Shown here one piece after another: positions 28,253 through 36,313 of a stretch of 64,000 bases of DNA. This stretch comes from Thalassobaculum sp965228445 (GTDB lineage: Bacteria; Pseudomonadota; Alphaproteobacteria; Thalassobaculales; Thalassobaculaceae), in the NCBI GenBank assembly GCA_965228445.1, contig OZ245813.1, positions 4,588,001-4,652,000 of the forward strand. The letters are read 5' to 3'. Each line of letters opens with the position of its first letter. Positions within the stretch are counted from its first letter, which is position 1. A program made the translations under genes and the position numbers. The notes under the pieces are model-generated. The model made no database searches. It had not been told where the DNA came from and saw only the letters and a list, made by a program, of their open reading frames with translations.

Positions 28253-29145
28253 GGGGCGGTCTCCGGATGCGGGGCGGCGGGCAGACTACGACGCTTCAGC
28301 GCGAAATTCATCACCAGGGCGGCGATGACGATGGCGCCGCCGATCAGCGCGTGGCCGCTCGGCTCCTCGCCCATGACCAGCCAGACCCACAGCGGCCCGA
28401 GCACGGTCTCCAGCAGCACCACCAGTCCGACCTCGGCCGCCGACAGGTAGATCGGCGCCAGGGTGAGAAGCCCGAAGGAGACCGGCAGGATGAGCAGGCC
28501 GAGCAGCGCCATCCAGCCGAACTGGACCGGGGTGAGGGCGAGGCTGTCGGCGGCGATCAGCGCGACGGCGGCGACCACCAGGCCGGACAGCCCGATGGCC
28601 GGCATCATGTCGACCGGGCGGGCGGCGCGGACCAGCACGAAGTGTCCGCCGAGCGCGACGGCGGCGGCGAGGGCGATCAGATCGCCGATCCAGGTGCCGG
28701 CCGACAGCCCGTCCCACACGATCACCACGATGCCGAGAATCGCGGCGGCGATGGCGATCCAGGTTCGCGTCGGGGGCCGCTCGCCGAGGAAGGCCCGACC
28801 GATCAGCGCGGCGAAGAGCGGCGCCGCCGACATGATCACCAGCGTATTGGCGACGGTGGTCGTGGCGACGGCGACCACGAACAGGATCGTGTTCACGGCG
28901 AAGACGGCGGCCACCAGGGCGCCATGGCTTCCGATGGCGCCGACCGCGGCCAGGCACCCGCTACGGTAGCGCAACGCGAGCAGGCCGACATATCCGACTG
29001 TCGTCAGCACCCCTCGCCAGAATAGAATGGTCCAGGCATCCGCGCCGACCATCCGCATCAGAACGGTGTCAGGGGTGAGGATCAGTATGCCGAGGACGGC
29101 GAGGGTGAGGCCCTTCACCGGATCGGCTGCGGAATCGGTCGACAT
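28249..29145 (-). CDS. EamA/DMT family permease
   Basis: A 298-residue protein with ten predicted helices in two EamA repeats: TILFWRGVLTTVGYVGLLAL near residue 37 and VVLLETVLGPLWVWLVMGEEPSGHALIGGAIVIAALVMNFAL at the C-terminus. It is the promoter-proximal gene of a two-gene operon with the CitE-like lyase, suggesting transport of an organic acid related to that lyase's substrate or product; this is inference. It is divergent from the methyltransferase-like gene. Confidence 0.9.
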   Translation of the reverse strand: MSTDSAADPVKGLTLAVLGILILTPDTVLMRMVGADAWTILFWRGVLTTVGYVGLLALRYRSGCLAAVGAIGSHGALVAAVFAVNTILFVVAVATTTVANTLVIMSAAPLFAALIGRAFLGERPPTRTWIAIAAAILGIVVIVWDGLSAGTWIGDLIALAAAVALGGHFVLVRAARPVDMMPAIGLSGLVVAAVALIAADSLALTPVQFGWMALLGLLILPVSFGLLTLAPIYLSAAEVGLVVLLETVLGPLWVWLVMGEEPSGHALIGGAIVIAALVMNFALKRRSLPAAPHPETAP

Positions 29146-29218
29146 GGATTATTTTGTCCGGTGCGGCGGTTCTGATCATTCGGGCCGATCACTCAGAGGC
29201 CAGCCGTATCCTGCGCAT

Positions 29219-30265
29219 GTGAGCGAGGCAAGCATCATAAACGTCCCGTGGCACATACGACTGAAGGCCTGGTGGGAAGGCTACGACCCGGACGAATACG
29301 TCGAATGGCGGGAGCGTGAGCCTGGGGCCGACGATGAGGCGGACGTCGCCGAGGACGCGTCGCCGCACGGCACGATCGCCCTGCCGAAGATGATGAGCTT
29401 CGACGACATGATGGCCAGCCAGGCCACCGAGTCGGATCTCAACGACGGCGACCTTGAATTCCTGGAGGAGATGGCGCCGGACCCGGTGTGGTCCCGGGCG
29501 AAGATCGAGGTCTCCCAGCGCGTCTTCGGCCGCGGGTTCGTCACCCCCGGCGGGCCTGAGCAGATCGTCGACGCGGTGAAGTCGGTCGGCCTCGACCCGG
29601 TTCAGTCGGTGCTCGACCTGAGCATGCGGCTCGGCGGAGAGGGCGCGGCGATCGCCGAGAAATACGGCGTCTGGGTCACCGGCTACGAGCGCAACCCGGC
29701 GCTGTTCGAGGTGGCGGCCTCGGTGCTGCCCTCGATCAAGGCGGGCGACCAGGTCCGGACCAACTTCTTCGACCCGGAAACCGTCGAACTTCCGGCCAGG
29801 AAGTTCGACGTGGTACTGTCGAACGAGAACCTGCACTGCGTCCAGGACCGCGTGGCGCTGATCGCCAAGGTCTACGAGTGCCTCAAGGACTGGGGCCAGT
29901 TCCTGATCAGCGACTTCGTCCTGCCCGACGAGACCCCGCCGTCCGACCGGCTGATGAAATGGCTGGAGAACCGGGGCGAGCCCGTGACCCTGTGGACCAA
30001 GGAGCAGTACGAGGTCGCGCTGACCAACCAGACCTTCGATGTCCGCTTCGTGAAGGAGGAGTCGCAGGCCTACGAGCAGAAGATCCGCCATGACTTCGCG
30101 GCCTTCGTGGCAACGCTGAATGCCGACAAGGTGGTGACCGAGACGCCGGTCGCCCGCGCCGCGCTAGTGGATCTGGCGGAGGACTGGTCGCGGCTGGCGA
30201 ACCTGCTGCAGAAGGGCGACCTGCAACTCGTGCGGATTCTGGCGATGAAGCGGGGAGACTCCTGA
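29219..30265 (+). CDS. SAM-methyltransferase-like protein
   Basis: A 348-residue soluble protein. After an N-terminal segment INVPWHIRLKAWWEGYDPDEYVEWRE, a Rossmann methyltransferase-like core is seen: VLDLSMRLGGEG in place of the usual LDxGCGxG, GYERNPALFEVA (acidic loop after beta2) and DVVLSNENLHCVQDRVALIAKVYECLKDWGQFLISDF. The C-terminal helix WSRLANLLQKGDLQLVRILAMKRG is typical of class I methyltransferases. GTG 29219 is chosen because upstream codons read like antisense of the exporter gene. Substrate unknown. rpmJ lies 87 bp downstream. Confidence 0.75.
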   Translation: MSEASIINVPWHIRLKAWWEGYDPDEYVEWREREPGADDEADVAEDASPHGTIALPKMMSFDDMMASQATESDLNDGDLEFLEEMAPDPVWSRAKIEVSQRVFGRGFVTPGGPEQIVDAVKSVGLDPVQSVLDLSMRLGGEGAAIAEKYGVWVTGYERNPALFEVAASVLPSIKAGDQVRTNFFDPETVELPARKFDVVLSNENLHCVQDRVALIAKVYECLKDWGQFLISDFVLPDETPPSDRLMKWLENRGEPVTLWTKEQYEVALTNQTFDVRFVKEESQAYEQKIRHDFAAFVATLNADKVVTETPVARAALVDLAEDWSRLANLLQKGDLQLVRILAMKRGDS

Positions 30266-30284
30266 AAACCGCCGTATATCGCGG

Positions 30285-30313
30285 TTGACAGCCTTCGGGC
30301 TTCTCAGTAGGTT
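30285..30313 (+). promoter_or_regulatory. sigma-70-type promoter of rpmJ
   Basis: TTGACA at 30285 and TAGGTT at 30308 are separated by 17 bp, the optimal spacing. The -35 is a perfect consensus. The rpmJ ATG is 40 bp downstream of the -10 box. Confidence 0.75.
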
Positions 30314-30352
30314 CCGCGCTCTTTGAAATCTGCCGACCACCGGAGACGACCA

Positions 30353-30478
30353 ATGCGCGTCGCGAACTCGCTGAAGACGCTGAAGAAGCGCCACAAGGCC
30401 TGCCGGGTTATCCGCCGCAAGGGCCGTGTCTATGTGATCAACAAGTCCAACCCGCGCTTCAAGGCGCGCCAGGGCTGA
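30353..30478 (+). CDS. rpmJ: 50S ribosomal protein L36 (zinc-free form)
   Basis: A 41-residue basic protein: MRVANSLKTLKKRHKACRVI followed by the RRKGRVYVINKSNPRFKARQ segment. It is the smallest large-subunit protein. It has only one Cys and lacks the CxxC...C..H zinc knuckle of the other L36 type, so it is the C-minus (YkgO-like) paralogue form, which alphaproteobacteria use generally. GGAG lies 9 nt before the ATG. A promoter is upstream and a terminator downstream, so it is transcribed alone. Confidence 0.97.
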   Translation: MRVANSLKTLKKRHKACRVIRRKGRVYVINKSNPRFKARQG

Positions 30479-30563
30479 TCCGGCTGGGCTGAGCCCAACC
30501 GCGACGATCATTCTGGTCCGAGGACCGCGCGTCACCGCTGCGGTCCCTGCATACCCGCTTTCA

Positions 30564-30594
30564 GGCGGCCGACGGCAACGTCGAGCCGCCTTTT
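30564..30594 (+). terminator. Rho-independent terminator after rpmJ
   Basis: GGCGGC...GCCGCC stem (30564-30590) with an inner GACG/CGTC stem, followed by TTTT. Confidence 0.85.
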
Positions 30595-30714
30595 CGCGTT
30601 CCGGCCGGCCGTGCTGAAGGCCGGCCGAGCCATCGCTTGAATTTCGCCGCCGTTCCGGCAAGTTAAACCCCAAGAGAGTCGCCAAGACCTGTTGAACAGG
30701 CGGGGAGCCTTGCC

Positions 30715-32202
30715 ATGCAGATGCCGGAGCCGGACCAGGAGGTCCTGGCCCGCCGTTCGGAGATCGTCGACGCGATGCGGGCGATCGTGCCGGGCGAGGG
30801 GGTGATCGCGGAAGAGCGCGAGATGCGGCCGTACGAGAGCGACGGCCTATTGGCCTATCGCACCCTGCCGATGATCGTCGTGCTGCCGGAGACGGTGGAC
30901 CAGGTCGCGGCGGTCCTGAAGTACTGCCACCAGAACGGGGTGAAGGTCGTGCCGCGCGGCTCGGGCACCTCGCTGTCCGGTGGCGCGCTGCCGCTGGCCG
31001 ACGGCGTGCTGCTGGGGCTCGGCAAGTTCAACCGGATCCTCGACATCGATTTCGACAACCGCACCGTCACCGCCCAGCCCGGCGTGACCAATCTCGGCAT
31101 CACCACGGCCGTGCAGCACGAGGGCTTCTACTATGCCCCTGACCCGTCCTCGCAGATCGCCTGTTCGATCGGCGGCAACGTGGCGGAGAACTCGGGCGGC
31201 GTGCACTGCCTGAAATACGGGCTGACCACCAACAACATCCTCGGCATCGAGATGGTGACCATCGAGGGCGAGATCCTGCGCCTGGGCGGCAAGCATCTCG
31301 ATTCCGAGGGCTACGACCTGATGGGGCTGCTGACCGGCTCCGAGGGCCTGCTCGCTGTGGTGACCGAGGTCACCGTGCGCATCCTGAAGAAGCCGGCCTC
31401 CCTGCGCGCCCTGCTGCTCGGATTCCCGACCAGCGAGGAGGCGGGGGCCTGTGTGGCCGCCATCATCGGCGCGGGGATCATCCCCGGCGGCATGGAGATG
31501 ATGGACAACCCGGCGATCAACGCGGCGGAGGATTTCGTCCATGCCGGCTATCCGCGCGAGGCCGGCGCCCTGCTGATCGTCGAACTGGACGGCCCGGAAG
31601 TGGAGGTCGACACCCTGATCGAGCGGGTGCGCGCGATCGCCGAGGCCAACGGTTCCACTACCCTGCGGGTCTCGCAGAGCGAGGACGAGCGCAACGCCTT
31701 CTGGGCCGGGCGCAAGGCGGCCTTCCCGGCGGTCGGGCGGATCTCGCCGGACTACATGTGCATGGACGGCACCATCCCGCGCCGCCAGCTCCCCGAGATC
31801 CTCACCCGCATGACCCGGATGAGCGAGAAATACGGGCTGCGGGTCGCCAACGTGTTCCATGCCGGCGACGGCAACCTGCACCCGCTGATCCTGTTCGACG
31901 CGAACCAGCCGGGCGAACTCGACCGGGCCGAGGCGTTCGGCGCCGACATCCTGAAATCCTGCGTCGAGCTGGGCGGCGTGCTGACCGGCGAGCACGGGGT
32001 CGGGGTGGAGAAGCGCGACCTGATGCCGGAGATGTTCAGCGAGACCGACCTGAACCAGCAGATGCGCGTGAAATGCGCCTGGGACCCCAAGGGCCTGCTC
32101 AACCCGGGCAAGGTGTTCCCCACCCTGCACCGCTGCGCCGAGCTTGGCCGCATGCATATCCACCGGGGGCAGATGCCGTTCCCGGACATCCCGCGGTTCT
32201 GA
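30715..32202 (+). CDS. glcD: glycolate oxidase, FAD-binding subunit GlcD
   Basis: A 495-residue FAD-linked oxidase. The PCMH-type FAD domain is clear: MIVVLPETVDQVAAVLKYCHQNGVKVVPRGSGTSLSGGALPL (about 57-100), DPSSQIACSIGGNVAENSGGVHCLKYG (about 140-166), and the C-terminal VFHAGDGNLHPLI and GGVLTGEHGVGVEKRDLM. It oxidises glycolate to glyoxylate together with GlcE and GlcF. The ATG follows GGGGAG. A 246-bp palindrome-rich gap separates it from glcE. Confidence 0.96.
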   Translation: MQMPEPDQEVLARRSEIVDAMRAIVPGEGVIAEEREMRPYESDGLLAYRTLPMIVVLPETVDQVAAVLKYCHQNGVKVVPRGSGTSLSGGALPLADGVLLGLGKFNRILDIDFDNRTVTAQPGVTNLGITTAVQHEGFYYAPDPSSQIACSIGGNVAENSGGVHCLKYGLTTNNILGIEMVTIEGEILRLGGKHLDSEGYDLMGLLTGSEGLLAVVTEVTVRILKKPASLRALLLGFPTSEEAGACVAAIIGAGIIPGGMEMMDNPAINAAEDFVHAGYPREAGALLIVELDGPEVEVDTLIERVRAIAEANGSTTLRVSQSEDERNAFWAGRKAAFPAVGRISPDYMCMDGTIPRRQLPEILTRMTRMSEKYGLRVANVFHAGDGNLHPLILFDANQPGELDRAEAFGADILKSCVELGGVLTGEHGVGVEKRDLMPEMFSETDLNQQMRVKCAWDPKGLLNPGKVFPTLHRCAELGRMHIHRGQMPFPDIPRF

Positions 32203-32229
32203 GGGGGCGTCGCATGCTCAGCCAACCCC

Positions 32230-32345
32230 GTCATCCCGGGACGCCCCTGCACCCGATCCAGGGGCGGGACCGGGACCGTGCCGCCATCGCCCGGGACCGG
32301 GTCCCGGCCCGCCCCCGGATCAGGTCCGGGGGCGTCCGGGATGAC
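32230..32345. repeat. 116-bp GC-rich imperfect palindrome between glcD and glcE
   Basis: The ends GTCATCCCGGGACGCC and GGCGTCCGGGATGAC are near-perfect inverted repeats; inner arms of the type CCAGGGGCGGGAC and CCCGCCCCCGGA also pair. Very similar arms occur near 32374 and 49681-49799. Confidence 0.8.
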
Positions 32346-32373
32346 CATGTAATTCTTTTGATTTTCCCACCCC

Positions 32374-32426
32374 CGTCATCCCGGCGATGCCCGGGCTTGA
32401 CCCGGGGCTCGGCCGGGACCCAGCAG
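32374..32426. repeat. GC-rich palindromic repeat, copy before glcE
   Basis: CCGTCATCCCGGCGATGCCC starts the element, followed by a GGGCTTGACCCGGGGCTCGG core and GCCGGGACC. It ends about 20 bp before glcE. It belongs to the same family as the element at 32230. Confidence 0.65.
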
Positions 32427-32448
32427 CACGGTCACGCAGGAGGGCCGC

Positions 32449-33657
32449 GTGCCTGATACCTTCAAGCCCGACACGCCGGAGCAGGTGCGCGAGGCGGTGG
32501 CCTGGGCGGTCTCCGAGGAGAGCCCGCTGGAGATCGTCTGCCGCGCCACCAAGCGCACGGTCGGCCGCCCCATGCAGACCGCCAACACGCTGGACCTGTC
32601 CGGCCTCTCCGGCATCGGGTTGTACGAGGCGGAGGAGCTGATCTGCCAGGCCGGTCCGGGCACGCTTCTGGCCGAGATCGAGGAAGCCCTGACCGCGCAG
32701 AACCAGCGCCTCGCCTTCGAACCGATGGACCTGGGCGTCCTGCTCGGCGGCGGCGAGGGGCGGCAGTCCATCGCCGGGGTCTTCGCCTGCAACCTCGCCG
32801 GCCCGCGCCGGATCAAGGACGGGGCGGCTCGCGACCACCTGCTCGGCTTCACCGCCGTCACCGGCCGGGGCGAGATCGTGAAGTCCGGCGGCCGGGTGGT
32901 GAAGAACGTCACCGGCTACGACCTGTCCAAGCTGGTCTGCGGCTCCTGGGGCACGCTGGCGGCCCTGACCGACCTGACCTTCAAGGTTTTGCCGAGACCG
33001 GAAACGGAGACCACCCTGTTGCTGCACGGGCTCGACGAGATGGTGGCGGTGACGGCCATGAGTGCGGCCATGGGCTCGGCCCATGACGTGTCCTCCGCCG
33101 CCCACCTGCCGGGCGGCATCGCCGCCGGCGGGGTGAGCGGCGTGGTCACCGCCCTGCGGGTTGAGGGCTTTGCGCCGTCCGTGGTTGCCCGGGTCGCGGC
33201 GCTGACGGAAGAACTGGCCCGCTTCGGCGCCGAGATCACGACAATTGAGAGCGAAGCCTCTCACGCCCTGTGGCGCGACCTGCGCGACGCCCGACCGCTG
33301 GCCGAGCCGCGGGAGCGGGCGGTGTGGAAGCTCTCCGTCGCCCCGATGGCGGGTCCCCAGGTGGTGACGGCGATCCGGCCGCTGGTGGCGGAGTGCGCGT
33401 ATTTCTACGACTGGGCCGGGGGGCTGGTCTGGCTTGCCGTGCCGCCGCGGGGCGACGCCCAGGCGGATGTGGTGCGCGGTGCCGTCGACGCGATGGGCGG
33501 CCACGCCACCCTGATCCGCGCCGCCCCGGAGGTCCGGGCGTCGGTGGACAGCTTCCACCCGCAGCCGGCCCCGCTGGCGGCCCTGTCGAGGCGGGTGAAG
33601 GAGAGTTTCGATCCGAAAGGCGTGCTCAATCCGGGCCGCATGACAGCGGGGGTGTGA
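32449..33657 (+). CDS. glcE: glycolate oxidase subunit GlcE
   Basis: A 402-residue second FAD-domain subunit. FKPDTPEQVREAVAWAVSEESPLEIVC at the N-terminus, DLGVLLGGGEGRQSIAGVFACNLAGPRRIKDGAARDHLLGFTAV and RVVKNVTGYDLSKLVCGSWGTLAALTDLTFKV (about 147-180) are typical of GlcE, and the end is FDPKGVLNPGRM. It starts with GTG, five bases after AGGAGG. glcF follows after 7 bp. Confidence 0.95.
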   Translation: MPDTFKPDTPEQVREAVAWAVSEESPLEIVCRATKRTVGRPMQTANTLDLSGLSGIGLYEAEELICQAGPGTLLAEIEEALTAQNQRLAFEPMDLGVLLGGGEGRQSIAGVFACNLAGPRRIKDGAARDHLLGFTAVTGRGEIVKSGGRVVKNVTGYDLSKLVCGSWGTLAALTDLTFKVLPRPETETTLLLHGLDEMVAVTAMSAAMGSAHDVSSAAHLPGGIAAGGVSGVVTALRVEGFAPSVVARVAALTEELARFGAEITTIESEASHALWRDLRDARPLAEPRERAVWKLSVAPMAGPQVVTAIRPLVAECAYFYDWAGGLVWLAVPPRGDAQADVVRGAVDAMGGHATLIRAAPEVRASVDSFHPQPAPLAALSRRVKESFDPKGVLNPGRMTAGV

Positions 33658-33664
33658 GGGACAG

Positions 33665-34990
33665 ATGCAAACCAACTTCACACTGGCCCAGCTTGCCGAT
33701 CCGGAGATCTCGGTAGCCAACGAGATTCTGCGCAAATGTGTGCATTGCGGGTTCTGCACGGCGACCTGCCCGACCTATGTCCTGCTGGGCGACGAGCTCG
33801 ACAGCCCGCGCGGCCGGATCTACCTGATCAAGGACATGCTGGAGAACGACCGGCCGGCCGGGGAGGAGGAGGTCAGACATATTGACCGGTGCCTGTCCTG
33901 CCTGTCCTGCATGACCACCTGCCCCTCCGGCGTGCACTACATGCACCTGGTCGACCACGCCCGCACCCATATCGAGCGCACCTATAAACGCGCGCCGCTG
34001 GACCGCTGGATGCGCGCGCTGCTGGCCAATCTGATCCCCTATCCGAACCGGTTCCGCGCGGCGCTGGCCGGCGCCTGGTTCGCCCGGCCCTTCGCGCCGC
34101 TGGCCGGCAACCTTTTCGGCGGGCGGCTGCGGGCGATGCTGGAACTGGCGCCCAAGGCAATCCCGCCGCGCTCGCCGCTCGATAAGCCGGGCGTGTTTCC
34201 GGCGCAGGGCGAGAGGCGGGGCCGGGTGGCGCTGCTGCTCGGCTGCGCCCAGCGGGTGCTGGAGCCGGAGATCAACGATGCCACCATCCGCCTGCTGACC
34301 CGCCACGGCGTGGAAGTGGTGGTGCCGCCGAGTGCGGGCTGCTGCGGCTCGCTCACCCACCATATGGGCCGCGAGGACGAGGCCCATGCCAGCGTGAAGG
34401 CCAATGTGGACGCCTGGTGGGCCGAGACCGCCGACGGCGGCGGCGAGGGGCTGGACGCGGTGGTGATCAACGCATCCGGCTGCGGCACCACGGTGAAGGA
34501 TTACGGCTTCATGCTGCGCGAGGATTCTGTCTACGCCGATAAGGCGGCGGCGATCGCGGCGATGACCCGGGATGTGACGGAATACTTGGCGGAGTTGGGG
34601 CTTCCCGCAGGCGCGGGGAGCGGCCTGACGGTGGCGTATCACTCGGCCTGCTCGATGCAGCACGGCCAGAAGATCAAGACCCTGCCGGCGGAGCTGCTGA
34701 CCCGGGCGGGCTTCGCGGTGAAGGCGGTGCCGGAGGGTCATCTGTGCTGCGGGTCGGCCGGCACCTACAACATGATGCAGCCGCAGATCGCCCGGAAACT
34801 GCGCGACCGCAAGGTGGCGAATATCGAGAGCACCCGGCCGGACGTGATCGCCACCGGCAATATCGGCTGCATGACCCAGATCGGCGGCGGCACGGCGATC
34901 CCGGTGGTGCACACGGTGCAGCTCCTCGACTGGGCGACGGGCGGGCCGATCCCGCCGGCGCTCCCATCCTCCCCGTCGTCCCGGACCTGA
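33665..34990 (+). CDS. glcF: glycolate oxidase iron-sulfur subunit GlcF
   Basis: A 441-residue protein. Two 4Fe-4S ferredoxin motifs: CVHCGFCTATCPTY (about 24-37) and CLSCLSCMTTCPSGV (about 78-92), followed by two CCG domains (VPPSAGCCGSLTHHMG; EGHLCCGSAGTYNMMQP) that bind a further centre. It passes electrons from GlcD/E to quinone at the membrane. It is the last gene of glcDEF and is followed by a repeat-rich gap. Confidence 0.96.
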   Translation: MQTNFTLAQLADPEISVANEILRKCVHCGFCTATCPTYVLLGDELDSPRGRIYLIKDMLENDRPAGEEEVRHIDRCLSCLSCMTTCPSGVHYMHLVDHARTHIERTYKRAPLDRWMRALLANLIPYPNRFRAALAGAWFARPFAPLAGNLFGGRLRAMLELAPKAIPPRSPLDKPGVFPAQGERRGRVALLLGCAQRVLEPEINDATIRLLTRHGVEVVVPPSAGCCGSLTHHMGREDEAHASVKANVDAWWAETADGGGEGLDAVVINASGCGTTVKDYGFMLREDSVYADKAAAIAAMTRDVTEYLAELGLPAGAGSGLTVAYHSACSMQHGQKIKTLPAELLTRAGFAVKAVPEGHLCCGSAGTYNMMQPQIARKLRDRKVANIESTRPDVIATGNIGCMTQIGGGTAIPVVHTVQLLDWATGGPIPPALPSSPSSRT

Positions 34991-35050
34991 TCCGGGACCA
35001 AGCCCCGGCGCCGGGGCAGCGCAGATCCTGATTTGCATCAGGATGACGGG
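34973..35050. repeat. mixed palindromic repeats after glcF
   Basis: GTCGTCCCGGACCTGATCCG (34973-) followed by a GCCCCGGCGCCGGGGC core, then at 35026-35049 the complement of the 24-bp motif described at 40201 (reads TCCTGATTTGCATCAGGATG then ACGG). Overlaps the final codons of glcF. Confidence 0.7.
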
Positions 35051-35092
35051 AGAGGGAGGGGGGAAGCAGCGAGAAATTGTTCGGGACAGGTC

Positions 35093-35210
35093 GGCCCTTC
35101 GACACGCCCCTTCGGGCCTGCTCAGGGTGAGGTCATAGTGTTTAGTATTAAGAATTAAGGGTTTGACCTCACCCTGAGCAGCGACCGTAGGGAGCGTGTC
35201 GAAGGGCCGG
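35093..35210. repeat. 118-bp near-perfect palindrome between glcF and lipB
   Basis: Outer arms of 16 bp (CGGCCCTTCGACACGC and its complement at 35195) and inner arms of 16 bp (GCTCAGGGTGAGGTCA and its complement at 35165) are both perfect. The centre is an AT-rich 28-bp stretch. The middle spacers differ. It resembles dispersed palindromes seen in many proteobacterial genomes. Confidence 0.92.
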
Positions 35211-35225
35211 CGGTTCTATATGGAC

Positions 35226-35948
35226 TCACCCCCGGATCCCCATCTCCCCGCCGTCGCCGAACACTTCCTCGAAGGCGCCCTTGAGCGCCGCGTCGACCTC
35301 GGTCATCCCGACCAGCACGCCGAGATCGACCAGGCTGGTCACCCCGTGTCCGGCGATCCCACATGGCACGATGCCGTCGAAATGCGACAGGTCGGGCTCG
35401 ACGTTCAGGGCGATGCCGTGGAACGTCACCCAGCGCCGCACCCGCACGCCGATTGCCGCCACCTTGTCCTCGCGCAGGGGCTCGCCCCGATCGGTGCGGC
35501 GGACCCAGATGCCGACGCGGCCCTCGCGGCGCTCGCCCTCCACGCCCAGCCGATCGAGCGCCCGGATCAGCCATTCCTCCAGGGCATGCACATAGGCGCG
35601 CACGTCCTGGCGGCGGCGCTTCAGGTCCAGCATGACATAGGCCACCCGCTGGCCCGGCCCGTGATAGGTGAACTCACCGCCGCGCCCGGTGCGGTGCACG
35701 GGAAAGCGGTCCGGCTCCAGCAGGTCGGTGGTGTCGGCGCTGGTGCCGGCCGTATAGAGCGGCGGATGCTCCAGCAGCCAGACGGTCTCGGGTGCGGTGC
35801 CCAGGTGGATGGCGCCGGCCAGCCGCTCCATCTCGGCGACGGCGGCCTCGTACGCCACCAGCGCGTCGTCGTGGCGCCAGTCGACGGGGCTCTCGGCCGC
35901 GCTCTGAAACACGCTTTCGGCCTGATCGGAGAGGGTGGCCAGTGACAT
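35226..35948 (-). CDS. lipB: lipoyl(octanoyl) transferase LipB
   Basis: A 240-residue enzyme that moves octanoyl groups from ACP to lipoyl domains of 2-oxoacid dehydrogenases and GcvH. RGGEFTYHGPGQRVAYVMLDL (about 89-109), catalytic Lys162 (DKVAAIGVRV) and Cys196 (IVPCGIAGHGVTSL) are present. The frame extends 11 codons upstream to a TTG, but ATG 35948 is preferred for family length. No lipA is adjacent. Its 3' end is 16 bp from the 118-bp palindrome. Confidence 0.95.
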   Translation of the reverse strand: MSLATLSDQAESVFQSAAESPVDWRHDDALVAYEAAVAEMERLAGAIHLGTAPETVWLLEHPPLYTAGTSADTTDLLEPDRFPVHRTGRGGEFTYHGPGQRVAYVMLDLKRRRQDVRAYVHALEEWLIRALDRLGVEGERREGRVGIWVRRTDRGEPLREDKVAAIGVRVRRWVTFHGIALNVEPDLSHFDGIVPCGIAGHGVTSLVDLGVLVGMTEVDAALKGAFEEVFGDGGEMGIRG

Positions 35949-36064
35949 CGTTCGGTGTCCGTTTCCGGTTCCGTGCAACAACCCGCGATCTCAGCTTGAT
36001 TGGGCGGGCGGCTTTTGCTAATCCCTCACCCTCGCTGCGGGCCGGGGCTCGTAGCCAAGATAGT

Positions 36065-36151
36065 GCGGTCGTGGCGGAATTGGTAGACGCGCAGCGTTGA
36101 GGTCGCTGTCCGGTAACACGGGTGGAAGTTCGAGTCTTCTCGACCGCACCA
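36065..36151 (+). tRNA. tRNA-Leu (anticodon GAG)
   Basis: 87 nt including the encoded CCA. Acceptor arms GCGGTCG (36065) and CGACCGC (36141) pair perfectly; anticodon stem CAGCG/CGCTG closes loop TTGAGGT with anticodon GAG at 36099-36101, decoding CUC/CUU; the long variable arm (GTCCGGTAACACGGGT region) and D-loop TGGTAGAC fit class II tRNA-Leu; T-arm has TTCGAGT. It stands alone between lipB and maeB. Confidence 0.96.
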
Positions 36152-36313
36152 CATCTTTCTCAGACAGTTCGAGCGTGACGGAACCTTCCCCCTGAGGGGA
36201 GCGGGTGCGGAGCCGCGCCAAATCGTCCCGTCCAGCGTCCCGCAGACCCTCTTGGGTGCGCCCGGCCAGCCGTGTAAGGTCGGCGCCGACATGCGGGCCT
36301 GCTGGAGCTGGGA

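Noticed and set aside
32203..32448. CRISPR array in repeat-rich regions (32-36, 40, 48-51 kb)
   Set aside because: The repeats are palindromic and irregularly spaced, without regular short spacers and without cas genes.
35093..35210. Rho-independent terminator
   Set aside because: The palindrome is too long, with an AT-rich centre and no T-tract at its end; a dispersed repeat element fits better.
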